Source: Candidatus Polarisedimenticolia bacterium
GTDB taxonomy: Bacteria; Acidobacteriota; Polarisedimenticolia; Gp22-AA2; AA152
DNA length: 64,000 nucleotides
Assembly: GCA_036004685.1 (NCBI GenBank)
Contig: DASYRE010000051.1
Location: 1 to 64,000, forward strand
Reading direction: 5' to 3'
In this document: positions 36,787 through 44,800 of the stretch, piece by piece
Numbering within the stretch: position 1 is the stretch's first letter
Layout: the number at the start of each line of letters is the position of its first letter
Notes under the pieces: generated by a model
Seen by the model: the letters and a program-made list of their open reading frames with translations, nothing else
Told to the model about the DNA's origin: nothing
Database searches by the model: none
Position numbers and translations under genes: made by a program

Positions 36787-36939
36787 ATGTTGTGGACAAT
36801 CTTCGTGGTTCTTTTGGTTCTCTGGCTGATCGGCGTGGTTTCCTCCTACACCATGGGAGGGTTCATCCACCTTCTCCTGCTCATCGCGCTGGCCGTGGTG
36901 CTCATCCAGCTGATTCAGGGAAGGAGGCCCGCGATCTAG
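36787..36939 (+). CDS. lmo0937-family (DUF5670) small membrane protein, 50 aa
   Basis: A tiny protein with two membrane helices (LWTIFVVLLVLWLIGVVSS and FIHLLLLIALAVVLIQLI) joined by YTMGG, ending in GRRPAI. This is the pattern of the lmo0937/DUF5670 family, short stress-associated membrane proteins of unknown mechanism. The start is set by AAGGAGG six bases upstream. An exact sigma-54 element precedes it. The CBS gene follows after 31 bases and is probably cotranscribed. Confidence 0.88.
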   Translation: MLWTIFVVLLVLWLIGVVSSYTMGGFIHLLLLIALAVVLIQLIQGRRPAI

Positions 36940-36970
36940 CTTCACGATACGTCGCCCTGGGAGAAGCGCC

Positions 36971-37435
36971 ATGAACATCATGAACCTGAAGAAAAAGATC
37001 GCGTGTGCGGAGATCATGACCCCCGATCCGGTCCGGTGCCTTCCCTCCGACACGGCGTATTGGGCGGCCTATCTGATGAAGACGAAAGACATCGGTCCCA
37101 TCCCGGTCGTGCAGACCGAGGAAGACAACCTGCTGATCGGGATCGTGACCGATCGGGATCTCGCGCTGAAGGTCGTTGGCGAGGCGCGCGACCCGAGGAG
37201 TACGAGGATTGCCGACGTGATGACCCGCGATCCCGTCACGTGCCGGCGCGCCGATACCGTCGAGGAAGCCCTTCGTGCGATGTCGCACAATCACGTACGG
37301 CGGATTCCTGTCGTCGACCGCCGAGACCGCCTCATCGGCATGATCGCTCAAGCGGACGTGGCGACGAGGCTTGCAGAGCCCGCCAAGACCGCGGGGCTGG
37401 TGCGGGAGATCTCGAAATCGAAGGAGGCGGCCTGA
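36971..37435 (+). CDS. Two-CBS-domain protein
   Basis: A 154-residue soluble protein made only of a CBS pair (Bateman module): CAEIMTPDPVRCLPSDT with IGIVTDRDLAL, and IADVMTRDPVTCRRADT with LIGMIAQADVA. CBS pairs bind adenine nucleotides or S-adenosyl ligands and act as energy or stress sensors. Without an effector domain it must act on a partner in trans. It lies downstream of the lmo0937-type gene, likely in the same sigma-54-driven transcript. Confidence 0.92.
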   Translation: MNIMNLKKKIACAEIMTPDPVRCLPSDTAYWAAYLMKTKDIGPIPVVQTEEDNLLIGIVTDRDLALKVVGEARDPRSTRIADVMTRDPVTCRRADTVEEALRAMSHNHVRRIPVVDRRDRLIGMIAQADVATRLAEPAKTAGLVREISKSKEAA

Positions 37436-37713
37436 AATGCAGACCGCCTCCTTCCTTCTGCCTCACCTCCCGGCGGCCGGCGGAAGTCTCTGCGATCTGC
37501 AACTTCTTCTTGTAAGGGTTACAAAATGGCCCCCCTGGCGGGACCGGCACGACAAGCTTGGCGAGCCTCCGACGCGATTTTTTGGGCCGGCCGAAGCCGA
37601 CTCGACGCTTGGCTTCCGAGCCTGACGGCGACGAGGAAGCCAGGGACGCCGATGAGCCGGCGAGGATGAGCGAACGAGCTGCTGAAAACAAAACGACGAA
37701 AGGAGTTGACTCG

Positions 37714-38388
37714 ATGTCAGGTGTGAAGCGATCGAATGGGTTGGCCGTCACCATGGCCTCGGCCTTGCTCGCGATACTGGTTGGCTGCGCAACGACGGGG
37801 ACGAGCACGACGACCCGAACGACGAAGCGCGACAAGACGGCGAAGGGCGCGGCCATCGGCGCCGCCGCGGGCGCGGCGATCGGCATCCTGCGCGGCGAGC
37901 GCGAAGCCGACGAGATCCTTGCCCACACGGCGGCCGGCGCGGCCATCGGCGCCGGCGTGGGAGCTTACATGGACGCCCAGGAGGAGAAGCTCGGACACAT
38001 CCCGGGCACGACCGTCGAGCGCGTTTCCGACGACGTCCTGTTGATCCACTTCGACTCCGACATTCTTTTCCCGATCGACTCCGCCCAGCTGGCGCCCGGC
38101 GCCCGGGACAGCCTCGACGAGATGGCCAGCGTCCTGAACGAGTATCCCAAGTCGGCCGTCGTCATCCAGGGATACACCGACTCGACCGGCACCGAGGAGC
38201 ACAACCAGAGTCTTTCGGAGCGCCGCGCGCAGGCGGTGAAGAATTACCTCGTGCTGCGCGGCGTGGACGAGGAGCGCATGACGGCGCTCGGCTTCGGCGA
38301 ATCCGCTCCGATCGCCAGCAACTCTTCGGAGAGCGGCAGGCAGAGAAACCGGCGCGTCGACATTCTGGTGAAGGCAAAGGCCCGATAA
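37714..38388 (+). CDS. OmpA-family lipoprotein with glycine-zipper segment
   Basis: A 224-residue outer-membrane lipoprotein. Lipobox LVGC with Cys25; glycine-zipper region (about 45-90, AAIGAAAGAAIGI and AAIGAGVGAYM); C-terminal OmpA/Pal peptidoglycan-binding domain (about 110-222, IHFDSDILFPIDSAQL, VQIQG-like YTDSTGTEEHNQSLSERRAQAV, GRQRNRRVDI). It links outer membrane to peptidoglycan. The ATG follows AAAGGAGTTGACTCG. Unlike its neighbours, no sigma-54-type site was found in the 278-base gap upstream (37436-37713), which holds no gene. Confidence 0.92.
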   Translation: MSGVKRSNGLAVTMASALLAILVGCATTGTSTTTRTTKRDKTAKGAAIGAAAGAAIGILRGEREADEILAHTAAGAAIGAGVGAYMDAQEEKLGHIPGTTVERVSDDVLLIHFDSDILFPIDSAQLAPGARDSLDEMASVLNEYPKSAVVIQGYTDSTGTEEHNQSLSERRAQAVKNYLVLRGVDEERMTALGFGESAPIASNSSESGRQRNRRVDILVKAKAR

Positions 38389-38408
38389 TCGCTCCACCCA
38401 CCGGAGGA

Positions 38409-38432
38409 CAAGCCCTTCTGCCCGAGGGCTTG
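38409..38432 (+). terminator. Hairpin after the OmpA-like gene
   Basis: CAAGCCCT / AGGGCTTG forms an 8-bp stem 20 bases beyond the stop, followed by AATAAAA. A second GC-rich stem (CCCCGCC/GGCGGGG) lies at 38454-38482. Confidence 0.55.
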
Positions 38433-38531
38433 AATAAAAACCAACGCCACGCTCCCCGCCGGGACGCCTCGGGACGGCGGGGCGCTGAACGGATCCGAGA
38501 CCAGCCACACTCACTCGTCTAGGAGACGACC

Positions 38532-38726
38532 ATGACCGAGCCGAACAACGACCCCGATCGTTCGAATCGCGACCCGAATCAGAATCGCAGAGAAGACCCC
38601 TCCGGCGGCGACCAGGGCCGCCGGCCCTCGAACCCTCCGGGCGGCCAGGATCAACGGCAGGGCCCCGGGCGCGGCCAGGGTAACCAGGATCGCGATCGGG
38701 ACCGGGACAAGGATCGCCGCAGCTAG
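38532..38726 (+). CDS. Small disordered hydrophilic protein, 64 aa
   Basis: The protein is composed almost wholly of Asp, Arg, Asn, Gln, Gly and Pro (NNDPDRSNRDPNQNRRED; ending DRDRDRDKDRRS). It has no hydrophobic core and must be disordered, like hydrophilin-type stress proteins. The start follows CTAGGAGACGACC. The composition is unlike a GC-rich shadow frame. Its function is unknown; a role in desiccation or osmotic stress is an inference from composition and neighbours. Confidence 0.6.
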   Translation: MTEPNNDPDRSNRDPNQNRREDPSGGDQGRRPSNPPGGQDQRQGPGRGQGNQDRDRDRDKDRRS

Positions 38727-38921
38727 AGTGGCGCGTCTCCGAAATTACCTTAGCTTCGGGACCGTCGAGGCTGCCCGGATCGCAAGGCACGCCGGAGCAC
38801 CGCGGGTCCAACGCGAGACGGGATGGATTGACGCCCGGCGGCTTGAATCCGCCGTGGGTCGGCCCGCCTCCTGGAACAGGATTTCGGAGACGCGACACGA
38901 TACGCGGGAAAGGAGGGCGTG

Positions 38922-39236
38922 ATGCCCCAGAAAAGCAAATCGGGATCCACCCGCAGCCGATCCGGATCGAGCCGCAGCGGCAGCTCCGGATCGAGCCGCA
39001 AGCGAGGCGGGAAGAAGCGCTACGGCGATCTCGCTTCGCAGAAGGTCGAGAGAGCGATGCACGAGTACAAGCGAGGCCAGCTGAAGTCGGGGCGCTCGGG
39101 CAAGAGAGTCAAGAGCCGCGACCAGGCTATCGCCATCGGTCTCTCCGAAGCCCGGCGCAAGGGCGGGAAAGTTCCCTCCCGGAGCCGCAGCCGATCGTCG
39201 CGCAGCGGAAGCCGCAGCCACCATCGCGCCGCCTGA
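38922..39236 (+). CDS. DUF6496-like basic Ser/Arg-rich protein
   Basis: A 104-residue basic protein behind AAAGGAGG. SR-rich tails (residues 5-28 and 85-104, repeats of SGSSRSG and SRSRS) flank a conserved-looking core, KRYGDLASQKVERAMHEYKRGQLKSG and KSRDQAIAIGLSEARRKG. The core resembles small DUF6496-type proteins that accompany stress genes. Nucleic-acid binding is plausible from charge. A GTG at 38919 could also serve as the start. Confidence 0.75.
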   Translation: MPQKSKSGSTRSRSGSSRSGSSGSSRKRGGKKRYGDLASQKVERAMHEYKRGQLKSGRSGKRVKSRDQAIAIGLSEARRKGGKVPSRSRSRSSRSGSRSHHRAA

Positions 39237-39251
39237 TTCTCCAACCCTCCC

Positions 39252-39282
39252 CCCGGGCGGAGCCATTCCACTCCCGCCCGGG
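39252..39282. terminator. Bidirectional terminator hairpin
   Basis: CCCGGGCGG (39252-39260) pairs perfectly with CCGCCCGGG (39274-39282). It sits in the 60-base gap between two convergent genes and can serve both. Confidence 0.65.
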
Positions 39283-39296
39283 TGATTCCTTCCATC

Positions 39297-39686
39297 CTAC
39301 CGGGACGATCGCGAAGCGACTTGCGCCGGAAGCGCCGCGGCCTGCATCAGGCCGAAGATCAGGAACGCCGCGCCGAGGACGAGATGCACGACGTTGTCGG
39401 GCCCGAGTCCGCCGGCGCGCGCCTGGAGGAGGCGCGCCACCACCTGGGGGGCGGCGAATCCCAGGATTCCCAGGAGCAAATAGATCGCGCCGAACGTCAG
39501 GCAGAAGGCCCGCGCCGCGCTGAAGCTCCCAGCGAATCCGACCGCCACCGCGATGAGGCCGCCGGGCAGGTGAACCGCGTTGTGAATCGGCGTGAGGTGC
39601 ATGCCGAGAAGGTCCGGTCGGGCGAACCCGGCAATCCCCACCAGGATCAGGACGATTCCGGAGATCTTGTACCAGGTTCTTGCGAT
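39297..39686 (-). CDS. DUF4383-like four-helix membrane protein, probable ATC or ATT start
   Basis: About 129 residues, with four membrane helices (WYKISGIVLILVGIAGF, AVHLPGGLIAVAVGFAG, FCLTFGAIYLLLGILGF, VVHLVLGAAFLIFGLMQAA) and the HNAVH and DNVVH motifs of DUF4383. The N-terminus fits the family at ARTWYKI, and a perfect AAGGAGG lies just upstream, but no ATG, GTG or TTG occurs there: the codon at the correct spacing is ATC (39686) or ATT (39689). The in-frame extension further upstream is not coding-like. A sigma-54 element is 97 bases upstream. Confidence 0.8.
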   Translation of the reverse strand: MARTWYKISGIVLILVGIAGFARPDLLGMHLTPIHNAVHLPGGLIAVAVGFAGSFSAARAFCLTFGAIYLLLGILGFAAPQVVARLLQARAGGLGPDNVVHLVLGAAFLIFGLMQAAALPAQVASRSSR

Positions 39687-40014
39687 AATTCCTCCTTGCT
39701 TGCGTTCTGGAAAGGAAGGGCGGCGAGCCGTCGAAGGAGCTTCTCTGGCTCGGCTCCATCGAGCCGGCATCCCAGAAAGCCAGCAAGGACTGTGCCACCG
39801 GCGTGCCTGAAAATCGAAGCGTGACGCTTTGAAAACGATCGAGTCTGTCCCTTTTGGCTTGTTTCGAGGTGAAATTCGGGGCATTACTGACATAGAATTG
39901 GGAAGGATCAGCCGGGAACCGGTTCGCTGGAATAAGCGCCAGGCAGGCTGTTCGCGGGACTTGCCAAGGAGACCGCCATGAATCCACTCGACTCGGAGGC
40001 TCCCGACCGGCGAC
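39687..40014. other. 328-base divergent intergenic region
   Basis: It separates the DUF4383 gene from the hybrid kinase at 40015. It holds the minus-strand sigma-54 element at 39783. Near the kinase, an ATG at 39978 with AAGGAG opens a 17-codon frame that ends at 40031, overlapping the kinase start; it may act as a leader peptide. The stretch 39830-39900 is AT-rich and probably carries the kinase promoter. Confidence 0.5.
39783..39797 (-). promoter_or_regulatory. Sigma-54 promoter element before the DUF4383 gene
   Basis: The minus strand reads TGGCAC-AGTCC-TTGC followed by T, an exact consensus match 97 bases before the presumed start at 39686. Confidence 0.75.
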
Positions 40015-43000
40015 ATGACTCCTCCCCGTAAAGGCAAGAACTTGCGTCATCCTGGCGAGGAGCCGGTGCCAGCGGCCGGTGGCTCGCCGGCAACTCCCAA
40101 TCCCGCCCCCGAAGCGATCCAAAGAAAAGCCGATCAGATCGTCCTCGACGGTCATTCCCCCGGCGGCGTCCTGATCGACGGCGACCTGAACGTCGTGCAG
40201 TTCTGCGGCCTTACCGGCCCCTATCTGGAGCAGCCGCCCGGGCCGACGACTTTTAATCTGCTGCGCCTGGCGCGCGGGCGCCTCGCTTCCGAGCTGCGCG
40301 ATCTCGTACGCCGCGCGAAAAAGACCGGCGCGGCGCAGCGCCGGGTGGGCGCGCGACTCGAAGACGACCTCGGCGCTCGCGCCATCGATCTCGACGTGGT
40401 GCCGATGCGGGCCGCGGGCGCGACGGGAATGTGGTTCCTGGTTCTTTTCGGGCCCGATTCGCCCGCCGCGAAGCGTGACGAATCTCCGCCCTCCCCCGAT
40501 CCCGGCGACGAGCGCGTGTTCGCGGCCTCCCGGGACATGAACCTGAAGCTCGACAAGACGGAACGGGAGATGCATGCGGCCCAGGAGAAGCTGCAGGGGA
40601 CCGATGAAGAGCTTTCGAGGCGCAACGAAGAGCAGCAGAGGCGCAACGAAGAGCTTCAACGGGTGATCGTCGAGCGGGAGCGGATCGAGCGGGACCTGCG
40701 GGCCAGCGAGGAGCGCCACCGCCTGATCGCCGAGATGACCTCGCACTTCACCGCCTCGAGCCGGGTGAACCGCGACGGGACGATTACCGTCGAGAGCATC
40801 ACCGAAGGATTCACCGCGCTGACCGGGTACGCGCTGGAGGAGATCAAAGGACCGAGCGGCTGGCTGGCGCTCGTCCATCCCGACGACCACGCGGAAGTCC
40901 GCGAGCGGCTCCGGCGCGTCCTGTCGAACGAGCCCCAGACGAACGAGTTCCGGATTCTCACGAAGCATTGCGAGATCCGCTGGATCCGCCATCTGGCGCA
41001 TCCGATCTGGGACTCGGGCGAATCGCGGGTGGTCCGCCTCTACAGCGCGGCGGAGGACATCACTGCGCGCCGGCGCGAGGAAGAGACGAAGACGTTGCTC
41101 GCGGCGGTCGTCGAATCGACGGAGGACGCCATCCTCAGCAAGACGCTCGACGGGACGATCCTGAGCTGGAACGCAGCGGCCGAGCGCATGTACGGTTACC
41201 GGGCCAAAGAGGTGCTCGGGAAATCGGTCGCCCTGCTGCTTCCCTCAGCGCGGGCCCACGAGTTCTCGGACGTCCTTGCCCAAATCCGGGAAGGCAAGCA
41301 GATCCGGCGGCTCGAGACGGTGCGCGTCCGCAAGGACGGCCGCGCCATCGAGGTCTCCCTCAGCATCGCGCCGCTGCGAAGCTCCACCGGCCAGATCCTC
41401 GGCGCGTCGGTGATCGCGCGCGACATCAGCGAGCGCAAAAGGGTCGAGCGGGCCCTGCGGCTGAGCGAGGAGCGGTTCCGCCAGCTGGCGGGAAACCTCG
41501 ATTCCGTCTTCTGGATAACCGAGCGGTCCCCTTTCCGGATGCTCTACGTGAGCCCCGCCTACCGCGAGATCTGGGGACGGCCGCTGCGCAGCCTCTACGA
41601 GGAGCCCATGAGCTACCTGGAGGCGATCCACCCGGAGGATCGCGACAAGGTGATCGCCGCCCTGGAACGCCAAAACCAGGGCGAGGCGACCGTCCTGGAG
41701 TATCGCGTCCTGCGGCCCGACGGCTCGATGCGATGGGTGCTGAGCCGCGAGTTCCCGATTCCGGGCCCGGCGGGGGAGATCCGGCGCGTGGCGGGCCTGG
41801 CGCTCGACATCACCGATCGCCGGCATGCCGAAGAAGCTCTCCGCGAAGCCGACCGCCGCAAGGACGAATTCCTGGGGGTCCTGGCCCACGAGCTGCGCAA
41901 CCCTCTTTCGGTGATCTCCGGGGCGAGCCAGGTCCTGGACCGGATCGGCGAGGGCGATCCGCAGGCCGCGAAGATGCGCGGCATGATCGCCCACCAGTCC
42001 GCCGTCCTGGCGCGCATGGTCGACGACCTTCTGAACGTCTCCCGCCTGTCCCGCGGGAGCATCGCCCTGAAGAAGGAGTCCCTCGACTTGGCGGCGGTGA
42101 TCGACGCCGTCGTCGCCGGCACGCGGGCGCTCCTGAAGGAGCGCGGCCACGAGCTGAGTGTCGATATCCCCGCGCCGATCCGGCTCGAGGCGGACCCGGT
42201 GCGCCTCGAGCAGATCCTGGTGAACCTCCTGACGAATGCCGCGAAGTACACGCAGCCCGGAGGGCGCATCTGGCTGAGGGCGACGACGGAGCCGGCCTGG
42301 GGAAAGCCCGAACGGGTCGTCCTGAGCGTCCGCGACACCGGCATCGGGATTTCTCCCGAGATGCTGCCTCGGGTCTTCGACGTGTTCACGCAGGTCGATA
42401 CAGCCATCGGCCGCGCGCAGGGGGGACTGGGAATCGGGTTGTATCTGGTCCAGAAGCTCGCGGAGTCCCACGGCGGAGAGGTGTCGGCGCACAGCGAGGG
42501 GACGGGCCGGGGAAGCGAGTTCACCGTGCGCCTGCCGATTGGCGCCCCGCGGCCCGCCGCATCGCTGCCGCCCGGCGAGGTCCGCGGAGGGCGGCGCGAA
42601 GAGGCCGGGGCTTGGATCGTGCCGGAGGCTCCCGGAAAGGCGCCGGCGCCCTTGCGACGCGTGCGGGTCCTCGTCGTGGACGACGTCGTCGACCTGGCCG
42701 AGAGCACCATCATGCTTCTCGGCGTCCTGGGTTACGAAGCCCACATGGTCCACGACGGCCGCTCCGCCATCGAGGCGGCGCGCCGGATCCGTCCGGACGT
42801 CCTGATCCTCGACATCGGGATGCCTTCGATGAACGGCTACGAGGTGGCCGAGCGGCTGCGCAGCGAGCAGGACTTGAAAGGAATGCTGATGGTGGCCATG
42901 ACCGGGTACGCGACCGAGGAGCATCGCCAGCGCGCGCGCGCCGCCGGCTTCGATCACCACCTCGTCAAGCCGGTGACCGCCGAAAGGCTCCAGGCGGTGT

Positions 43001-43035
43001 TGCAAAGCGCCAGCATTCTGCGCGGCCCCGGGTGA
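40015..43035 (+). CDS. Multi-PAS hybrid histidine kinase with CheB/CheR-derived N-terminus
   Basis: A 1006-residue soluble hybrid kinase. Residues 35-160 (KADQIVLDGHSPGGVLIDGD, GLTGPYLEQPPG, FNLLRLARG) match the PAS-like segment that follows CheR in CheB-CheR-PAS fusion proteins, but the methylesterase and methyltransferase are absent. A coiled coil (180-235) and three PAS domains (about 240-350, 360-480, 485-610) follow. HisKA has His625 (AHELRNPLSVI), the ATPase DTGIGISPEM, and the receiver Asp933 (ILDIGMPSMNG). The ATG at 40015 has only a distant GGAGG and may be coupled to an upstream 17-codon frame. Confidence 0.92.
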   Translation: MTPPRKGKNLRHPGEEPVPAAGGSPATPNPAPEAIQRKADQIVLDGHSPGGVLIDGDLNVVQFCGLTGPYLEQPPGPTTFNLLRLARGRLASELRDLVRRAKKTGAAQRRVGARLEDDLGARAIDLDVVPMRAAGATGMWFLVLFGPDSPAAKRDESPPSPDPGDERVFAASRDMNLKLDKTEREMHAAQEKLQGTDEELSRRNEEQQRRNEELQRVIVERERIERDLRASEERHRLIAEMTSHFTASSRVNRDGTITVESITEGFTALTGYALEEIKGPSGWLALVHPDDHAEVRERLRRVLSNEPQTNEFRILTKHCEIRWIRHLAHPIWDSGESRVVRLYSAAEDITARRREEETKTLLAAVVESTEDAILSKTLDGTILSWNAAAERMYGYRAKEVLGKSVALLLPSARAHEFSDVLAQIREGKQIRRLETVRVRKDGRAIEVSLSIAPLRSSTGQILGASVIARDISERKRVERALRLSEERFRQLAGNLDSVFWITERSPFRMLYVSPAYREIWGRPLRSLYEEPMSYLEAIHPEDRDKVIAALERQNQGEATVLEYRVLRPDGSMRWVLSREFPIPGPAGEIRRVAGLALDITDRRHAEEALREADRRKDEFLGVLAHELRNPLSVISGASQVLDRIGEGDPQAAKMRGMIAHQSAVLARMVDDLLNVSRLSRGSIALKKESLDLAAVIDAVVAGTRALLKERGHELSVDIPAPIRLEADPVRLEQILVNLLTNAAKYTQPGGRIWLRATTEPAWGKPERVVLSVRDTGIGISPEMLPRVFDVFTQVDTAIGRAQGGLGIGLYLVQKLAESHGGEVSAHSEGTGRGSEFTVRLPIGAPRPAASLPPGEVRGGRREEAGAWIVPEAPGKAPAPLRRVRVLVVDDVVDLAESTIMLLGVLGYEAHMVHDGRSAIEAARRIRPDVLILDIGMPSMNGYEVAERLRSEQDLKGMLMVAMTGYATEEHRQRARAAGFDHHLVKPVTAERLQAVLQSASILRGPG

Positions 43036-43078
43036 CCTGAGAGACGCGCGCCGCCGACTGCCTCGGCAGCCCCCCGCC

Positions 43079-43999
43079 CTAGGCCCTGGCCCCGGGGGGC
43101 CCCTCCTCCTTCGCCTCCACCTCCTTGGCCGACTCCTTTTCTTTCTCCTTCTCCTTCCCCCTGGCCGACACCGACCAGTCGGTTTCGAAGACCTGCTTCA
43201 AGGCGCGCGTGATCCCGGGGTTGCCGATGATCAACCCCACTTCCCGCCGCTTGTCGAGGTCCTGCTTCCGCAGGCTCTGGCTCCCCACGAAGGCCCGGGT
43301 CCCGTCGCGCACGATCGCCCGCACGTGCAGCCGCAATCCCTTGAGCGGATGGACTTCGATCTCCCCGCTGGCCGCGCGCATGCCACCGAGGACGCGGACC
43401 TGAACCCCCTTCCGCGCCCTCTCCTCCAGCAGGCTGATGATCACGGGATCCTGGATCCGCGCGTCGTAGATCGCCAGGTCGCGGCGGGCTTCCCGGATGA
43501 ACCTCTCGAGCACGATCCGCGCCCCGTCGGGACTGATCACCAGGTTGGACTTCGCCGAGGGCGTGTAGGTCTGCCGCGTGCAGTCGGCTTCGAACAGCCG
43601 GAGGGCTTCCTGGACACTCTTCCGATCCTTCGTGGCGATGCCGAAGCTGCGGCAGCGCTTGATGTCGTTCTTCGTGAAGTTGAATCCGAGCAGGTGAAGC
43701 GTGTCGTCGACCACCATGAACTTGCTGTGATAGCGGAGAAGATCGTCCAGGGTCCGGGCGACCATGACGCCCGAGGCGAGCAGCCGCTCCTCCAGCTTCC
43801 GCAGGCCCTCCGCCCGGTCTCCCTTGGCGTGTGCGATGAGCGCGCGGACGCGCACGCCGCGGTGCACGGAGGCCGCCAGCGCCCGCTCGATCGCCTTGCG
43901 ATCGAACCGGAAGATGCAGACGTCGATCGAGACGCGCGCGCTCCTGATGATCTGGACGATCGGGACGACGCCGGCCTCCGGCTGAACGATCAGCTTCAC
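43079..43999 (-). CDS. Phospholipase D-like (HKD) protein
   Basis: A 306-residue protein with two PLD half-domains. The first HKD motif is complete (His91, Lys93, Asp98: YHSKFMVVDD). The second reads HVRAIVRDG (His225, Arg227, Asp232), with Arg in place of Lys. A Lys/Glu-rich tail (about 283-300) follows. PLD family members hydrolyse or transfer phosphodiesters (phospholipids, DNA). No signal peptide is evident. It is the last gene of the minus-strand phosphotransfer cluster, 15 bases after the DUF4956 gene. Confidence 0.88.
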   Translation of the reverse strand: MKLIVQPEAGVVPIVQIIRSARVSIDVCIFRFDRKAIERALAASVHRGVRVRALIAHAKGDRAEGLRKLEERLLASGVMVARTLDDLLRYHSKFMVVDDTLHLLGFNFTKNDIKRCRSFGIATKDRKSVQEALRLFEADCTRQTYTPSAKSNLVISPDGARIVLERFIREARRDLAIYDARIQDPVIISLLEERARKGVQVRVLGGMRAASGEIEVHPLKGLRLHVRAIVRDGTRAFVGSQSLRKQDLDKRREVGLIIGNPGITRALKQVFETDWSVSARGKEKEKEKESAKEVEAKEEGPPGARA

Positions 44000-44014
44000 T
44001 CTGGTCCCCCCGGG

Positions 44015-44800
44015 CTACTTGTTCTTGGCCTTCGACTTCTCTTTCCACTCCACGCCGCCCTTCCCTTCCGGGACCAGCGACATCAAGGCGTTTGAGACGC
44101 GATCGGTTTGCACTTCGATCGGCGCCGTGACGAAGTAGGAGACCTCCTCCTCCGACGACCCGCGCAGCTCGAAGTCGGTCTTGAACCGGCGCAGGATCGC
44201 CTCCATCTTGGGCCGCAGCTCCGCGCTCTTCTCCCCGAACTTCACCGCCAGCTCGAAGCTCCGCGTCTGCAGCTCGAAGCTTTCGATCACCCAGAGCGTG
44301 ACGGTCAGGAACAGGGTCCCGAAGCCGCCCAGCACCAGGAGGCCGCAGCCCGCGGCGAGTCCGACCGCCAGGGCGCCGAGCATCACCACGGCATCCTTGG
44401 GATCGTCGATCTTGGAGCGATACCGGATCAGGCTGGCGACGCCGACGATGCCGAACGCCCGCGCCAGGCTCGCGCCGACCACCAGCATGATGACGGCGCC
44501 GACGATCGCCAGGACGATCTGCGTCTGGATCACGGCCGGATGGCGCGGGGGCGTCCCTCGCCGGCGCGGCCGCAGCGCCAGCAGCGTTCCGAGAATGGCG
44601 GCGATCGGCAGGCGGATGGCTGCGGATTTCAGCTCCTCCTTGACCCCGCCCGGCGTGTTCTCGGCCCCGCCCAGAAAGCCGAAATTCTCCGGTGAGGAGT
44701 CCCGGTCCGGCTGGTCCCCGGCGGCGAGGACGCCGAAGGCGATCGCCAGGAGGAGGCAGAAGACCGCCGCCCCCCGCGCCGCTCGAAGCGGCCGTCTCAC
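44015..44800 (-). CDS. DUF4956 membrane protein
   Basis: A 261-residue protein with an N-terminal signal-like helix, two or three further helices (IRLPIAAILGTLLAL, IVLAIVGAVIMLVVGASLARAFGIVG, GALAVGLAAGCGLLVLGGFGTLFL) and the family hallmark SLARAFGIVGVASLIRYRSKIDDPKDA. The soluble C-terminus (about 170-250) is predicted ferredoxin-like. DUF4956 genes commonly sit beside VTC-type polyphosphate polymerase or CotH kinase genes; here the neighbour is a different kinase-fold protein. The start overlaps the stop of that gene by four bases. Confidence 0.9.
   Translation of the reverse strand: MRRPLRAARGAAVFCLLLAIAFGVLAAGDQPDRDSSPENFGFLGGAENTPGGVKEELKSAAIRLPIAAILGTLLALRPRRRGTPPRHPAVIQTQIVLAIVGAVIMLVVGASLARAFGIVGVASLIRYRSKIDDPKDAVVMLGALAVGLAAGCGLLVLGGFGTLFLTVTLWVIESFELQTRSFELAVKFGEKSAELRPKMEAILRRFKTDFELRGSSEEEVSYFVTAPIEVQTDRVSNALMSLVPEGKGGVEWKEKSKAKNK

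Noticed and set aside
37520-37545. Sigma-54-like GGCACGACAAGCTTGG before the OmpA-like gene
   Set aside because: The spacing between GG and GC is wrong by two bases and the orientation fits poorly.
38728-38922. A 64-codon frame between the disordered protein and the DUF6496-like gene
   Set aside because: No ribosome site, no motif, and it overlaps the ribosome site of the next gene.
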